DNA of 38,942 bases. Source: Bacillota bacterium (GTDB taxonomy: Bacteria > Bacillota > Limnochordia > DTU087). A model generated the notes under the pieces. The model was not told the origin of the DNA. It did not search any database and saw nothing but the letters and a program-made list of their open reading frames with translations. A program made the position numbers and the translations under genes. Shown piece by piece: positions 18,909 through 27,856 of the stretch; within the stretch, counting starts at the first letter, position 1, and each line of letters opens with the position of its first letter. The stretch lies in contig JAAYRF010000047.1 of assembly GCA_012518905.1 (NCBI GenBank), positions 1 to 38,942 on the forward strand, read 5' to 3'.

Positions 18909-21386
18909 CTATCGAAGCTGTCCCTCAATTTCACCCAAATATAGCTGAGCTAAGGAATCTGCTTCATCGTATGTTGGTGCTTCAGCATAGACCCTCACCA
19001 TCGGGTCTTCACCATCTGGCAAGACTAGAGCCCATCCCTGCTCATGATAGACCTTAATGCCATCGATCAAATCTCTGGGTCTATCTACAGTACTTGCCAA
19101 AAGGGTGTGCATAACCCTTCCCTTCTCCTGCCAAGTCACAGGTATATCCAGTTCTCTTCTTCCCTTTGCTGGAATGGAGGCCACTAGTTTTTCCAGGCTC
19201 ACTCCCTCCCGGGCCACCAAGCTCAGTAGTGCAGCAATGAAGGACAGAGCATCAAAGGCAGGGTGCAGCAAGGTCAGATCTCCCTCAGCTTGACCGTCAG
19301 CCCCCTGGAGAACAGCCCGGGGATTATTGGGAGTCCGTACAACCGGAAGATGGTATCTGGCCGCCAATTCCTCAACAGAGTGGGGTGCCGTCACCGGTAC
19401 CGCCATAACCTTACCAATATCTTTACCTCTAACAGCAAAAGCCCATGTGAGTAACGGCCAATACACATCCTCCGACAAGAGCTCACCTTCACCGCCAACT
19501 ACCAAGACAGTTCTTCCACTACCGCCAACCAGAAGGCCTAGAGCCGCCTCCTCTCGGAGTACCGTATCTATCACTTGACTCAGATAAGAGTCCTGCTGAA
19601 ACAAAGCTGTATTGGGGGCAACCCCTGGTTCTTTGTCGAAAGCGACATCAATAACTTGGCAGCCTAGCTCATCTAGCAGTGGTGGCAGCAAAAACCTCAG
19701 GGCCGGTGAGGTATAGCCAATCACCACCGATAGACGTTGGCCACCAAAAGAGGCTTTGCCGTACTGCTGGCAAAGAGCCTTCAGATAGGCTTGGTTGGCA
19801 CCAGCGGCAAATTGCGTTCTCCCAACCTCACCTCCCGGAACTCGGCGAAAATCTCCCCGGTAGAAGTAGTTCTCCAAAGCCCGTTCCTGATTGCGACTAA
19901 ATGGAAAGCCTTTCTCATCGAGGATCTCAACCTCGATTTGATCCGACATTTTCCGTCCTTGTTGGACATATACTCCTGCTTTGGTCTTTGTCAGTACCGT
20001 GGTAAAGCGGGTTACTGGCAGTGTAGTGGATCCGATATCAACTACATTAACTCCGCTTGACAAAACACCGGCGGTAAGCGCTCTCTTCACCATACGGGAT
20101 GGTTCCCAACCATCAGCTGCAACTAACACTGCTTGTCGTAGATCCAGCATTGCCCCTAGACTAGCCCCTACCCGAGCAGCAAATTCCGGGCTAATCTCCA
20201 CATTGGCAAGCCCCACTATGCCAGTGTTGCCAAATAGGCTGCTGGAGCAGGTTCCAGCCCATACTACATCTTCGGTAACAGTAGTGGACTTCTCAACCAG
20301 TTTCTGGGGCCAGATCTTAACACTGGGGCGAATTGTACTTGACATCCCCAAGATACTGCTTTGGCCAATAACAGCTCCTTCAAATATCCTGACCTTAGGT
20401 TTCACCACAGCCTGATTGCAGATTACCGTGCCCCTGACTTCTGCCCCATTGCCGATATGTACATTGTTCCAAACAATTGAACGCTTAATCGAACTCTGCT
20501 GACCTACCACACTATTGGACCCTATGATCGTATGGGGACCAACGACAGCCCCCCGCTCTACACGGCTGTTTCTTCCCAAGATGGCAGGAGGCCTAATTAC
20601 TGCATCTTGATGGATGAAGGCTCCTTCTTCCGTCCAGATACCCCCTTGATCTTGGCCCGAAAGCCGCGTCCGCACCTTTCCCTCCAACAGATCGATATGG
20701 GATTGTACATACTGTTCTAAATTTCCGATATCTGACCAGTAACCACTGGCCACATAGCCATAGAGGGGCTCACCACGTTGAAGCATGAGGGGAAAAAGGT
20801 CCTTGCTAAAATCGAATTGGCGCCCCGTTGGTATCAAGGATAGAGCCTCGGGCTCTAGTATATAGATGCCGGTATTAACTGTATCGCTGAAGACTTCTCC
20901 CCAACCAGGCTTTTCCAGGAAACGTTCTACCTGGCCAGCCTCGTTGATAAATACTAACCCATATTCTAATGGTGATGATACTCGGGTCAGGACTAAGGTA
21001 GCCAGCGAACCTTTCTCATGATGATAGGCTACCGCCCCCTCTAGATCCAAATCGGTTAGACTATCTCCCGAGATCACAAGACAGGTCCCATCTAGGAAAC
21101 TCCTCGCGTTTTTGACGCTACCGGCGGTACCTAGGGGCTGATCTTCCACGAAGTATTGCAGTCTAACGTTCCACGGAGCGCCATCCCTAAAGTGCTCTTC
21201 AATGATCTCTGGTATATAGCAGGTAGTTACAGCTATATCTTCTATCCCATTTAGAGCCAAAAGTTCAACGATGTATTCCATCATCGGGCGGTTAGCTACT
21301 GGCACCATGGGCTTGGGAAGATCACAAGTTAAAGGCCGAAGTCGACTTCCTTGTCCCCCCGCCATAATGACTGCCTTCATGATCAC
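18909..21386 (-). CDS. Sugar nucleotidyltransferase - left-handed beta-helix - phosphohexomutase-like fusion, mutase motifs degenerate
   Basis: 825 aa; N-terminal MKAVIMAGGQGSRLRPLTCDLPKPMVPVANRPMMEY, hexapeptide repeats in the middle, PMM/PGM-like C-terminal region. Start likely ATG at 21380. Confidence 0.88.
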   Translation of the reverse strand: MIMKAVIMAGGQGSRLRPLTCDLPKPMVPVANRPMMEYIVELLALNGIEDIAVTTCYIPEIIEEHFRDGAPWNVRLQYFVEDQPLGTAGSVKNARSFLDGTCLVISGDSLTDLDLEGAVAYHHEKGSLATLVLTRVSSPLEYGLVFINEAGQVERFLEKPGWGEVFSDTVNTGIYILEPEALSLIPTGRQFDFSKDLFPLMLQRGEPLYGYVASGYWSDIGNLEQYVQSHIDLLEGKVRTRLSGQDQGGIWTEEGAFIHQDAVIRPPAILGRNSRVERGAVVGPHTIIGSNSVVGQQSSIKRSIVWNNVHIGNGAEVRGTVICNQAVVKPKVRIFEGAVIGQSSILGMSSTIRPSVKIWPQKLVEKSTTVTEDVVWAGTCSSSLFGNTGIVGLANVEISPEFAARVGASLGAMLDLRQAVLVAADGWEPSRMVKRALTAGVLSSGVNVVDIGSTTLPVTRFTTVLTKTKAGVYVQQGRKMSDQIEVEILDEKGFPFSRNQERALENYFYRGDFRRVPGGEVGRTQFAAGANQAYLKALCQQYGKASFGGQRLSVVIGYTSPALRFLLPPLLDELGCQVIDVAFDKEPGVAPNTALFQQDSYLSQVIDTVLREEAALGLLVGGSGRTVLVVGGEGELLSEDVYWPLLTWAFAVRGKDIGKVMAVPVTAPHSVEELAARYHLPVVRTPNNPRAVLQGADGQAEGDLTLLHPAFDALSFIAALLSLVAREGVSLEKLVASIPAKGRRELDIPVTWQEKGRVMHTLLASTVDRPRDLIDGIKVYHEQGWALVLPDGEDPMVRVYAEAPTYDEADSLAQLYLGEIEGQLR

Positions 21387-22783
21387 ACCCCTCCCCTTTG
21401 ACTAGGGAAAGACTCCCGGGCATTGTCAAAGCCATGGGCGAAGGATGCTGTATCTTGATAGCGGGACAATGCACCTTGGGTTGTAAGCCGCGTTCCTCCT
21501 AGAATACCGTCAGCGGGGAAACTATCGGCCTCTCGCCACGGGCTCTCGGCAAACTCACTGAGTATCTCCTCATATACTGCCAGAGTCCTTTGGGCGATCA
21601 AAGACCAGCTGTACTCCTCCTTAACCATTTCAAGAGCACGTGTTTTGATGTACCTTGCGAATTCTGGTGCATCAAGGTACGCCAATATATTATCTGCCAG
21701 GGACTGGGCATTACCTGGATAGGCCCGAAGCCCGTTTTGGGCATGCTGTACTATCTCTGACAGTCCTCCTGTATCGGACACAACTACTGGTACTCCAGCA
21801 GCCATGGCCTCGAGCGCCACTATGCCAAAAGGTTCATATAAGCTGGGCACTACGGCCACATCAGCGCAGGCATACAGGCGGTTGCGGGTGAGATCGTCGA
21901 TAAACCCGGCAAAGTAAACGCTTTGGGCCACTCCGAGTCTCTGGGCCCGTTCTCTTAAGGCAAATTCCGCCGGACCTCTACCGGCAACAACGAACTTAAC
22001 CCGTTTGAATCTGGACAGGACTCGAGGAATTGTCTCAACAAGTGTATCAACGCCTTTTTCATGTACCAAACGACCTACAAAGAAAACAATGGCTTCACTA
22101 TCTGCTGCGTAGCGACGCCGAAAACCCCGACGATCAAAGGAGTCTTCAATGGAAAAATCCGATACATCTACACCATTGGGCAACACAGAGATCTTGTCTA
22201 TAGGTGTTTGGAAAATATACTGAATCTCGCCCCGCATGTACTGGCTACAACATATTACCTTCCAAGCTTCATATGTCAACCACCACTCTAGATTGCTGAT
22301 GTGGCGCTGCTGATCATTGTGGAGCCCGTGGTTGCGTCCAAATTCTGTAGCATGAATAGTGGCTACCAAGGGGCGCATAAGGCCGTGTTTCATCGTTTTG
22401 CCGGCATGTGCTGCTAACCAGTCATGCCCGTGGATGATATCAAAGGTGTGGCCTTGTCGGATCAGTCCCAAAGCAGCCTCTAACATGTGTACATTGAGAT
22501 GGGTAACAGATTCGATGAAATCCCGACCTTGAGGACCATACATCCTCAATCTGTGAACATGGACGCCTTCTACAACTTCCACCGAGGGAGTACCGTCTGC
22601 ATCACCAGTTAGTACATGCACCTCTTGACCCAGCTTAGCCAATTCCTCGGAGAGCTCGGCCACATGCCGACCCAATCCTCCAACAACTTGGGGAGGGTAC
22701 TCCCACGATAACATCAGAATCTTCACCGAACCGCCTCCCAGCTCTTTTCTTCTAGCTTTTCCCAGACCACCAATTCTATGCAA
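21383..22783 (-). CDS. GT4 family glycosyltransferase (glycogen-synthase-like)
   Basis: MLSWEYPPQVVGGLGRHVAEL, IIHGHDWLA, FVGRLVHEKGVDTL, VPSLYEPFGIVALEAMAAGVPVV. Likely GTG start at 22726 (VKILMLSWEYPP) behind GGGAGG. Confidence 0.9.
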   Translation of the reverse strand: MHRIGGLGKARRKELGGGSVKILMLSWEYPPQVVGGLGRHVAELSEELAKLGQEVHVLTGDADGTPSVEVVEGVHVHRLRMYGPQGRDFIESVTHLNVHMLEAALGLIRQGHTFDIIHGHDWLAAHAGKTMKHGLMRPLVATIHATEFGRNHGLHNDQQRHISNLEWWLTYEAWKVICCSQYMRGEIQYIFQTPIDKISVLPNGVDVSDFSIEDSFDRRGFRRRYAADSEAIVFFVGRLVHEKGVDTLVETIPRVLSRFKRVKFVVAGRGPAEFALRERAQRLGVAQSVYFAGFIDDLTRNRLYACADVAVVPSLYEPFGIVALEAMAAGVPVVVSDTGGLSEIVQHAQNGLRAYPGNAQSLADNILAYLDAPEFARYIKTRALEMVKEEYSWSLIAQRTLAVYEEILSEFAESPWREADSFPADGILGGTRLTTQGALSRYQDTASFAHGFDNARESFPSQRGGV

Positions 22784-22834
22784 TCGAAATAGAGTCTAGG
22801 GGCTTATGGCTTTTCGGTTATGTCTTGAGGAGGT

Positions 22835-23905
22835 TTAGATTCGCTGGAGCTCTTCTCCGGCGGCCCGCAGAAAGCTCACCAGCCTGCGGAAGTGCCGTCG
22901 GCTGCTTCGTTCGTGTTTAAGCCTTGCTATCATGTGTTGAGCAAAGATCAGTAGGCTAGCATCCACCGTCTGCGGTGTAAGGCTTGTCGACCAGCCTTCT
23001 GCAATCCAAGCGGAGTCTCGAAAGGCCTGGCGAACTACTACATGGGGCGCGAAAGCACGAGTATGCCAGAAAAGGTAGTATAGCAGATCAAAAAGGGGAG
23101 GTGCTTGGAAACACTGTTCACCCCAATCGATAACATAAAGAGATCCATCGTGGCGGATAACGTTGGGGTGCTTTAGATCTCCGTGTACCAGACCCTGCCG
23201 AATAGGCTGCCCGTTAAGAATGCTTGGCATCCCATCAAGACCCGCCTCCTTCAGCACATTGAGTAAGGTCTCGCATTTGCCCTCGAAACGTAATTCCAGT
23301 GGTTTGTCGAAGACTTGGGTATCGAAGACCAGGCCGAGATGGGGCCAAAGAACCCGTAAAGCTGCCAGACCCTCATCGAGGTCGTACAGGGGGATACACC
23401 GTCCATGCATGTATTGCTCTGTAAATATTAGGTTAGGCTCGTCCCATTCAAGAATAGCCGGGCTTATGGAGATCACAGCCGGCTGGCGGCGCACCCATAG
23501 TTCCTGGTGGAAAAGAGCTTTGGATGAAAGCTTCCGGGTCACCCTGGCCCGCTCAAAATCAAAGGCAATCCACTTTTCATTGTTTCCCATGAACACAACA
23601 TCCCAGTAGGTATCCGACAATATCGGGGCACTACCAACCGGCAGCAAGTGTCGCCAAATAGGACGCCGCAAAACTCCAAATAATCCTGCTTTGATCCTTC
23701 GTCCCAACCAGCTTCCTTCTGCCGCCAAAACGTTGGGGGCCATGCTGTCTACCACCTGTTGCCAGGCTATCTTCGAATCAGCTACATAAAAGTTGCCTAT
23801 GCCCCGCATTTGATACGACTTATCGACTGCCGTTACCTGATAGGTCACCATGGAATACACTCTCCACATCAGTAGACTAATCTCCTCACTAGTAGAGGAT
23901 CGCAT
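22835..23905 (-). CDS. APH/choline-kinase-fold phosphotransferase of unknown substrate
   Basis: 356 aa; catalytic-loop-like LVHGDLKHPNVIRHDG and metal-binding-like LYVIDWGEQCF. Likely start ATG at 23851 (MVTYQVTAVDKSYQ). Confidence 0.72.
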   Translation of the reverse strand: MRSSTSEEISLLMWRVYSMVTYQVTAVDKSYQMRGIGNFYVADSKIAWQQVVDSMAPNVLAAEGSWLGRRIKAGLFGVLRRPIWRHLLPVGSAPILSDTYWDVVFMGNNEKWIAFDFERARVTRKLSSKALFHQELWVRRQPAVISISPAILEWDEPNLIFTEQYMHGRCIPLYDLDEGLAALRVLWPHLGLVFDTQVFDKPLELRFEGKCETLLNVLKEAGLDGMPSILNGQPIRQGLVHGDLKHPNVIRHDGSLYVIDWGEQCFQAPPLFDLLYYLFWHTRAFAPHVVVRQAFRDSAWIAEGWSTSLTPQTVDASLLIFAQHMIARLKHERSSRRHFRRLVSFLRAAGEELQRI

Positions 23906-24008
23906 GTGGAGTCCTTAGCGTTCATGGTAAGCTTCTCCTGCCTCTGCCTTGCCATATCGTCCCTTTGCCTTACCATTAAGAAACCGGAAGTGAGTACACC
24001 TCCGGTTT
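23862..24008 (-). promoter_or_regulatory. Structured mRNA leader / intercistronic RNA element before the APH-like kinase
   Basis: Three successive stems on minus strand: AAACCGGAGGTG-TACT-CACTTCCGGTTT; ATGGTAAG...CTTACCAT; CTCCACAT...ATGTGGAG enclosing TCCTC-TACTAGT-GAGGA. Confidence 0.55.
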
Positions 24009-24046
24009 GCCCTGTATACATAGGAATGTTTGGGTTGTTTTCTTGA

Positions 24047-25012
24047 CTATTGGCCATAGCCCGGTGGCTCTTGTCGGAAGACTGTTATGAAGATTCCTCC
24101 TAGCAAGCACAGCACAGCTAAACTTGCTAACAAATGTCCCATGGTAAAAGGCAAAGATAGCCCGTGACTGACTGGGATAAGGACGGGATACTCTCCTTGG
24201 GCTAGATCCTTGGTCTCCAGTTGTGCTTTTTGGCTCCTCTTGCCACCTAGCCTAGGATCCAGTAGATCGATAACATTAGGCCCATCAGCCATCGTGGCCC
24301 CACCAAAGGACCACTGACTCGCCACCTCCTGAATAGCCCGATATTGATCGGGCCCAAAGGTGTCAAATCCGCCGACTAGCACATAGTATTGCCATTTTCG
24401 AGCAGGGATCCCGGCAATCTCCAGAGGCACCTCTCCCCGAATAGTCTTGTTATCGGGCAATAACAAGGCCTTGATGGGGTGGACTTTGGCTGGATCAGAG
24501 CGAGCGTCTAGCCAGCGGGAGCCGCCCCAAGGCTGTATCCGCAAGCGATACTCCCAGCCGGCCTCCGGCGAAAACATGATCCCCGGACCCGGTGCCACAG
24601 GTTTAAGGTGACCGCCGGGTTCACTATCAATATATACATCTATGAGCTGATGGAAGAACCCCTCTGGCGCCTTCCACGGGTTTGTGACCTTGGCAAAAGA
24701 AATGTCGAAATAGATATTTTCATTGTCATGCCAGATGTGGACTCGCCTTAGATCAAACAACCCTGGCTCAAATACATGGTGAAGTGGGTAGGTCACGGCA
24801 CCGGAGCCGTAATCATCGCCTAATCTGTCCTCCACGCTAAAGACTACCTGACTGGCAGCGACATTTTGTCCAGCAAATGGTAAAATCCAGACTAACATGA
24901 CGCCTACCATGGTCATAGCTGACCATATCTTCGTTCTCCGGGATAGGCCGCTGCGCATCCTACTCGATTTTGGCCACAGCCTCCTAGCCTTCCTTAGCGC
25001 TCTGTGCTGCAT
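24047..25012 (-). CDS. Membrane-anchored glucodextranase C-terminal / DOMON-like domain protein
   Basis: 321 aa; N-terminal signal/TM segment, FDLRRVHIWHDNENIYFDISFAKVTNPW...QLIDVYIDSEPGG typical of the glucodextranase-C family, C-terminal TM helix. SD GGGAGG 7 nt before ATG. Confidence 0.78.
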   Translation of the reverse strand: MQHRALRKARRLWPKSSRMRSGLSRRTKIWSAMTMVGVMLVWILPFAGQNVAASQVVFSVEDRLGDDYGSGAVTYPLHHVFEPGLFDLRRVHIWHDNENIYFDISFAKVTNPWKAPEGFFHQLIDVYIDSEPGGHLKPVAPGPGIMFSPEAGWEYRLRIQPWGGSRWLDARSDPAKVHPIKALLLPDNKTIRGEVPLEIAGIPARKWQYYVLVGGFDTFGPDQYRAIQEVASQWSFGGATMADGPNVIDLLDPRLGGKRSQKAQLETKDLAQGEYPVLIPVSHGLSLPFTMGHLLASLAVLCLLGGIFITVFRQEPPGYGQ

Positions 25013-25067
25013 GGTGCTCCCTCCCCGCTTACCACACTATGCTGACGGGGGGTTCATTATGTCGGGT

Positions 25068-26288
25068 TCAAGTTTCTCTATGCATGGGGCAAATGTGCTC
25101 AGCGGTAAAGCCCTGTCCTACGGCCTCTTCGCCGACGTAGACCCGGGGTACTCTGCCTCCAATCATACAAATGATCTCGTAGTTGATAGTCCCCATCTTT
25201 TCGGCGAGCTCGTCGGCGCTGATAAACTCATCCCCTTGCCTGCCTAAAAGCACTGCTTCGTCCCCGATACTAATCGAATCATCTCCTACATCCACCATGC
25301 ACTGATCCATGCAGATGTTGCCCACTACGGGATAGCGTTTGCCCTTTAGAAGGACTTCCCCTTTGCCGCTGAGCAGGCGTGAATAGCCATCAGCATAGCC
25401 AACAGGTAGTGTCACAATATTCGTATCTCTATGAGTCACATAATCCGCTCCATAACTAATACCACTACCTGCTGGCACCCGGTGCACAAAACTCACTGCT
25501 GCTTTTAGCTCTAAAGTAGGCATTAGTTCCGGTAGTCCTTGTAGACTGGGCATCGGCGATAGACCATAGGCGGCTATACCGCTGCGTACCATGGACAAAC
25601 ATGTCTGTGGCAGTCTCAAAGCCGCGGCAGTATTGGCAACATGTTTTATGGGTATCTCGATGCCGACCTGTTGTAGATCGGTCGTGACCTGCACAAACGC
25701 TTCAAACTGCCGAAGAGCGTAGGTTTCATCCATGGCATCGGCAGTAGCAAAATGGGAGAATATGCCCTCAAGCTCTAAGTTGGGCAACGTCAATATGCCT
25801 TTGATAAATCCCACCGCTGTTTCTGGCAAAACTCCCAATCGACCCATACCGGTATCCAGCTTGACATGGACCCGTGCCGTGGTGTCCCGCAACTTAGCCG
25901 CGGCGGATAGCGCCTTAGCCCCTTCCCAGGTACATACAGCAACTCTCAGATCATTTTCTACCACCAAAGGTGCCTGCCACTTAGGGGGCTGTCCCAAGAT
26001 CAAGACAGGTTCAGTGATCCCGGCTTGCCTTAAAGTCATGCCCTCCTCGACAATAGCCACTCCCAGCCAGCTTGCTCCGTTTCTAAGAGCCGCTTTGGCT
26101 ACGGGTACCGCGCCATGTCCGTAACCATTTGCCTTGACTACTACCATAAGTTCCGTTGACATTGGCAGATGCTGTCGCAGCAACCGCACGTTATGGCTAA
26201 GGCCATCCAAATTGACTTCTACCCAAGCCGGGCGATGTGGTCCCAAAGACAAAGCGGCTACTGCTCGCTCTACACTAGGTAGCTCCAC
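25068..26288 (-). CDS. alr: Alanine racemase
   Basis: RPAWVEVNLDGLSHNVRLLR, VVVKANGYGHGAVPVAKAAL, VKLDTGMGRLG, ISYGADYVTHRDTNIVTLPVGYADGYSR. Confidence 0.97.
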   Translation of the reverse strand: MELPSVERAVAALSLGPHRPAWVEVNLDGLSHNVRLLRQHLPMSTELMVVVKANGYGHGAVPVAKAALRNGASWLGVAIVEEGMTLRQAGITEPVLILGQPPKWQAPLVVENDLRVAVCTWEGAKALSAAAKLRDTTARVHVKLDTGMGRLGVLPETAVGFIKGILTLPNLELEGIFSHFATADAMDETYALRQFEAFVQVTTDLQQVGIEIPIKHVANTAAALRLPQTCLSMVRSGIAAYGLSPMPSLQGLPELMPTLELKAAVSFVHRVPAGSGISYGADYVTHRDTNIVTLPVGYADGYSRLLSGKGEVLLKGKRYPVVGNICMDQCMVDVGDDSISIGDEAVLLGRQGDEFISADELAEKMGTINYEIICMIGGRVPRVYVGEEAVGQGFTAEHICPMHRET

Positions 26289-27856
26289 CGTTCCTTCACT
26301 TCTTCCTTTTGTATAGCATTTAGTGCCTCCGGTATGGCTTCCACCAAATCACCGGCCAATAGCGAAACCTCTCCCTGCTTCTTTAAGGCCATGTCTCCGG
26401 CCAAGCCGTGGATATATACAGCAGCTCGAGCCGCAGCGACGGGGTCGATGCCTCCTGCCATGAACCCTCCCACCATGCCGCTTAGTACGTCACCGGTGCC
26501 ACCCGTGGCCATTCCGGGGTTGCCAGTAGTATTCACCCAAAATCGCCCATCCCATGCGCCCACAACGGTACCAGCCCCTTTAAGGACCGCTATACAGCTA
26601 AAGCGCTGGGCAGCAGTAAGAGCTGCTCTTACTCTATCTTTTTCGATATCTGCTATGGAACACTCCAAAAGACGAGCCATTTCCCCGGGATGGGGAGTAA
26701 TCACCAACGGGCAATCTTTATCAATTTGGCGCTTGTCCAAACAGCGGGTCTTAGCTGCCAAGTTGAGGCCATCAGCGTCGAGAAGAACGGGGCAGGTAGC
26801 TTCCAGTAGTAAAGCTTCAACCAGCTCTCCCGTGGAATCATGCTGCCCTAGGCCCGGACCTATTACCACAGCATCCATATGAGGCAGCAATCTCTGAATA
26901 ATAGGCAATGCTGCCACGCTTAAGCTCCGCTCGGCTGTCTCAGGCAAAGGAATAGTCATCGCCTCAGTCACTTTCATCTCGAGGATGTCGTTGAGGCTAG
27001 CGGGAACACCGAGGGATACTAACCCGGCTCCACTTCTCAATGCTCCATAAGTAGCGAGACTAGCCGCTCCCGTCATACCCACTGATCCGGCCAAAAGAAG
27101 AACGTGACCAAAGGTCCCTTTATGGCCATGGACAACCCGACAAGGTATGAGTTCCTTGGTAGCAGAAGCTGTCAAGAGGCTACCGGGTCCCCCCAAATTC
27201 AGTATCTTAGGGGGGATACCGATGTTGGCGACATAGACCAATCCAGTCTGCCGAACTCCAGGGTGGATGAAGAGGCCCACTTTCGGAGCGGCGAAGGTCA
27301 CAGTCATATTGGCCTTGATACACGGCCCATATGCCGTGCCGATGCTGGCATCAAGACCAGAAGGGACATCCACTGCCAGTACTGGTTTCTCCACCTCGTT
27401 GACCAACTGAATTACTTGTGCCATGATACCTTGTGGTTCGCCCCTGATACCGGTTCCCAACAGGGCATCAACGACGAGATCGGTTAACGATAGCCCAAAC
27501 CGCAGTTTAGGTAGATACTGCTCATCGACCTCTTGCATGTCTATTCCCAACTGCTCACAAATACGGTAATTGGCCAGCGCATCATGGACAAGCTCTTCGG
27601 CCCTTGCACAAAGAAACAGCCGCACTTTGTAACCTAAATTGCTCAGGTAGCGGGCAGCCACAAAACCATCGCCGGCGTTATTGCCCTTGCCGGTCAGAAT
27701 CGCTATCTTCCGTCCCTGGCTCTTCTCTAAAAAGGTGGCAGCCACTTCTGCCACCTGTCGACCGGCGTTTTCCATTAGTACTATACTGGGAATACCAGTC
27801 TCTGTCACAACCTGATTATCAACTGCCCGCATCTGGGCAGCTGTCAAGAGTCTCAT
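26270..27856 (-). CDS. nnr: Bifunctional NAD(P)H-hydrate repair enzyme (epimerase + ADP-dependent dehydratase)
   Basis: GKGNNAGDGFVAARYL (epimerase part) and HKGTFGHVLLLAGSVGMTGAA, ITPHPGEMARLL, GNPGMATGGTGDVLSGMVGGF (dehydratase part). Confidence 0.96.
   Translation of the reverse strand: MRLLTAAQMRAVDNQVVTETGIPSIVLMENAGRQVAEVAATFLEKSQGRKIAILTGKGNNAGDGFVAARYLSNLGYKVRLFLCARAEELVHDALANYRICEQLGIDMQEVDEQYLPKLRFGLSLTDLVVDALLGTGIRGEPQGIMAQVIQLVNEVEKPVLAVDVPSGLDASIGTAYGPCIKANMTVTFAAPKVGLFIHPGVRQTGLVYVANIGIPPKILNLGGPGSLLTASATKELIPCRVVHGHKGTFGHVLLLAGSVGMTGAASLATYGALRSGAGLVSLGVPASLNDILEMKVTEAMTIPLPETAERSLSVAALPIIQRLLPHMDAVVIGPGLGQHDSTGELVEALLLEATCPVLLDADGLNLAAKTRCLDKRQIDKDCPLVITPHPGEMARLLECSIADIEKDRVRAALTAAQRFSCIAVLKGAGTVVGAWDGRFWVNTTGNPGMATGGTGDVLSGMVGGFMAGGIDPVAAARAAVYIHGLAGDMALKKQGEVSLLAGDLVEAIPEALNAIQKEEVKERWSYLV

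Noticed and set aside
21383-22783. Annotation of the glycosyltransferase as canonical GlgA (GT5)
   Set aside because: Length (~466 aa) and motifs (EPFGIVALEAMAAGVPVV, GRLVHEKGVDTL) fit GT4; the typical GT5 N-terminal KTGGLADV motif is absent (VVGGLGRHV instead).
23869-24057. 62-aa minus-strand ORF (MANSQENNPNIPMYTGQ...) between the DOMON protein and the kinase
   Set aside because: Weak SD, no recognised homology, and it lies over three inverted repeats, so RNA structure is the better explanation. A leader peptide cannot be fully excluded.
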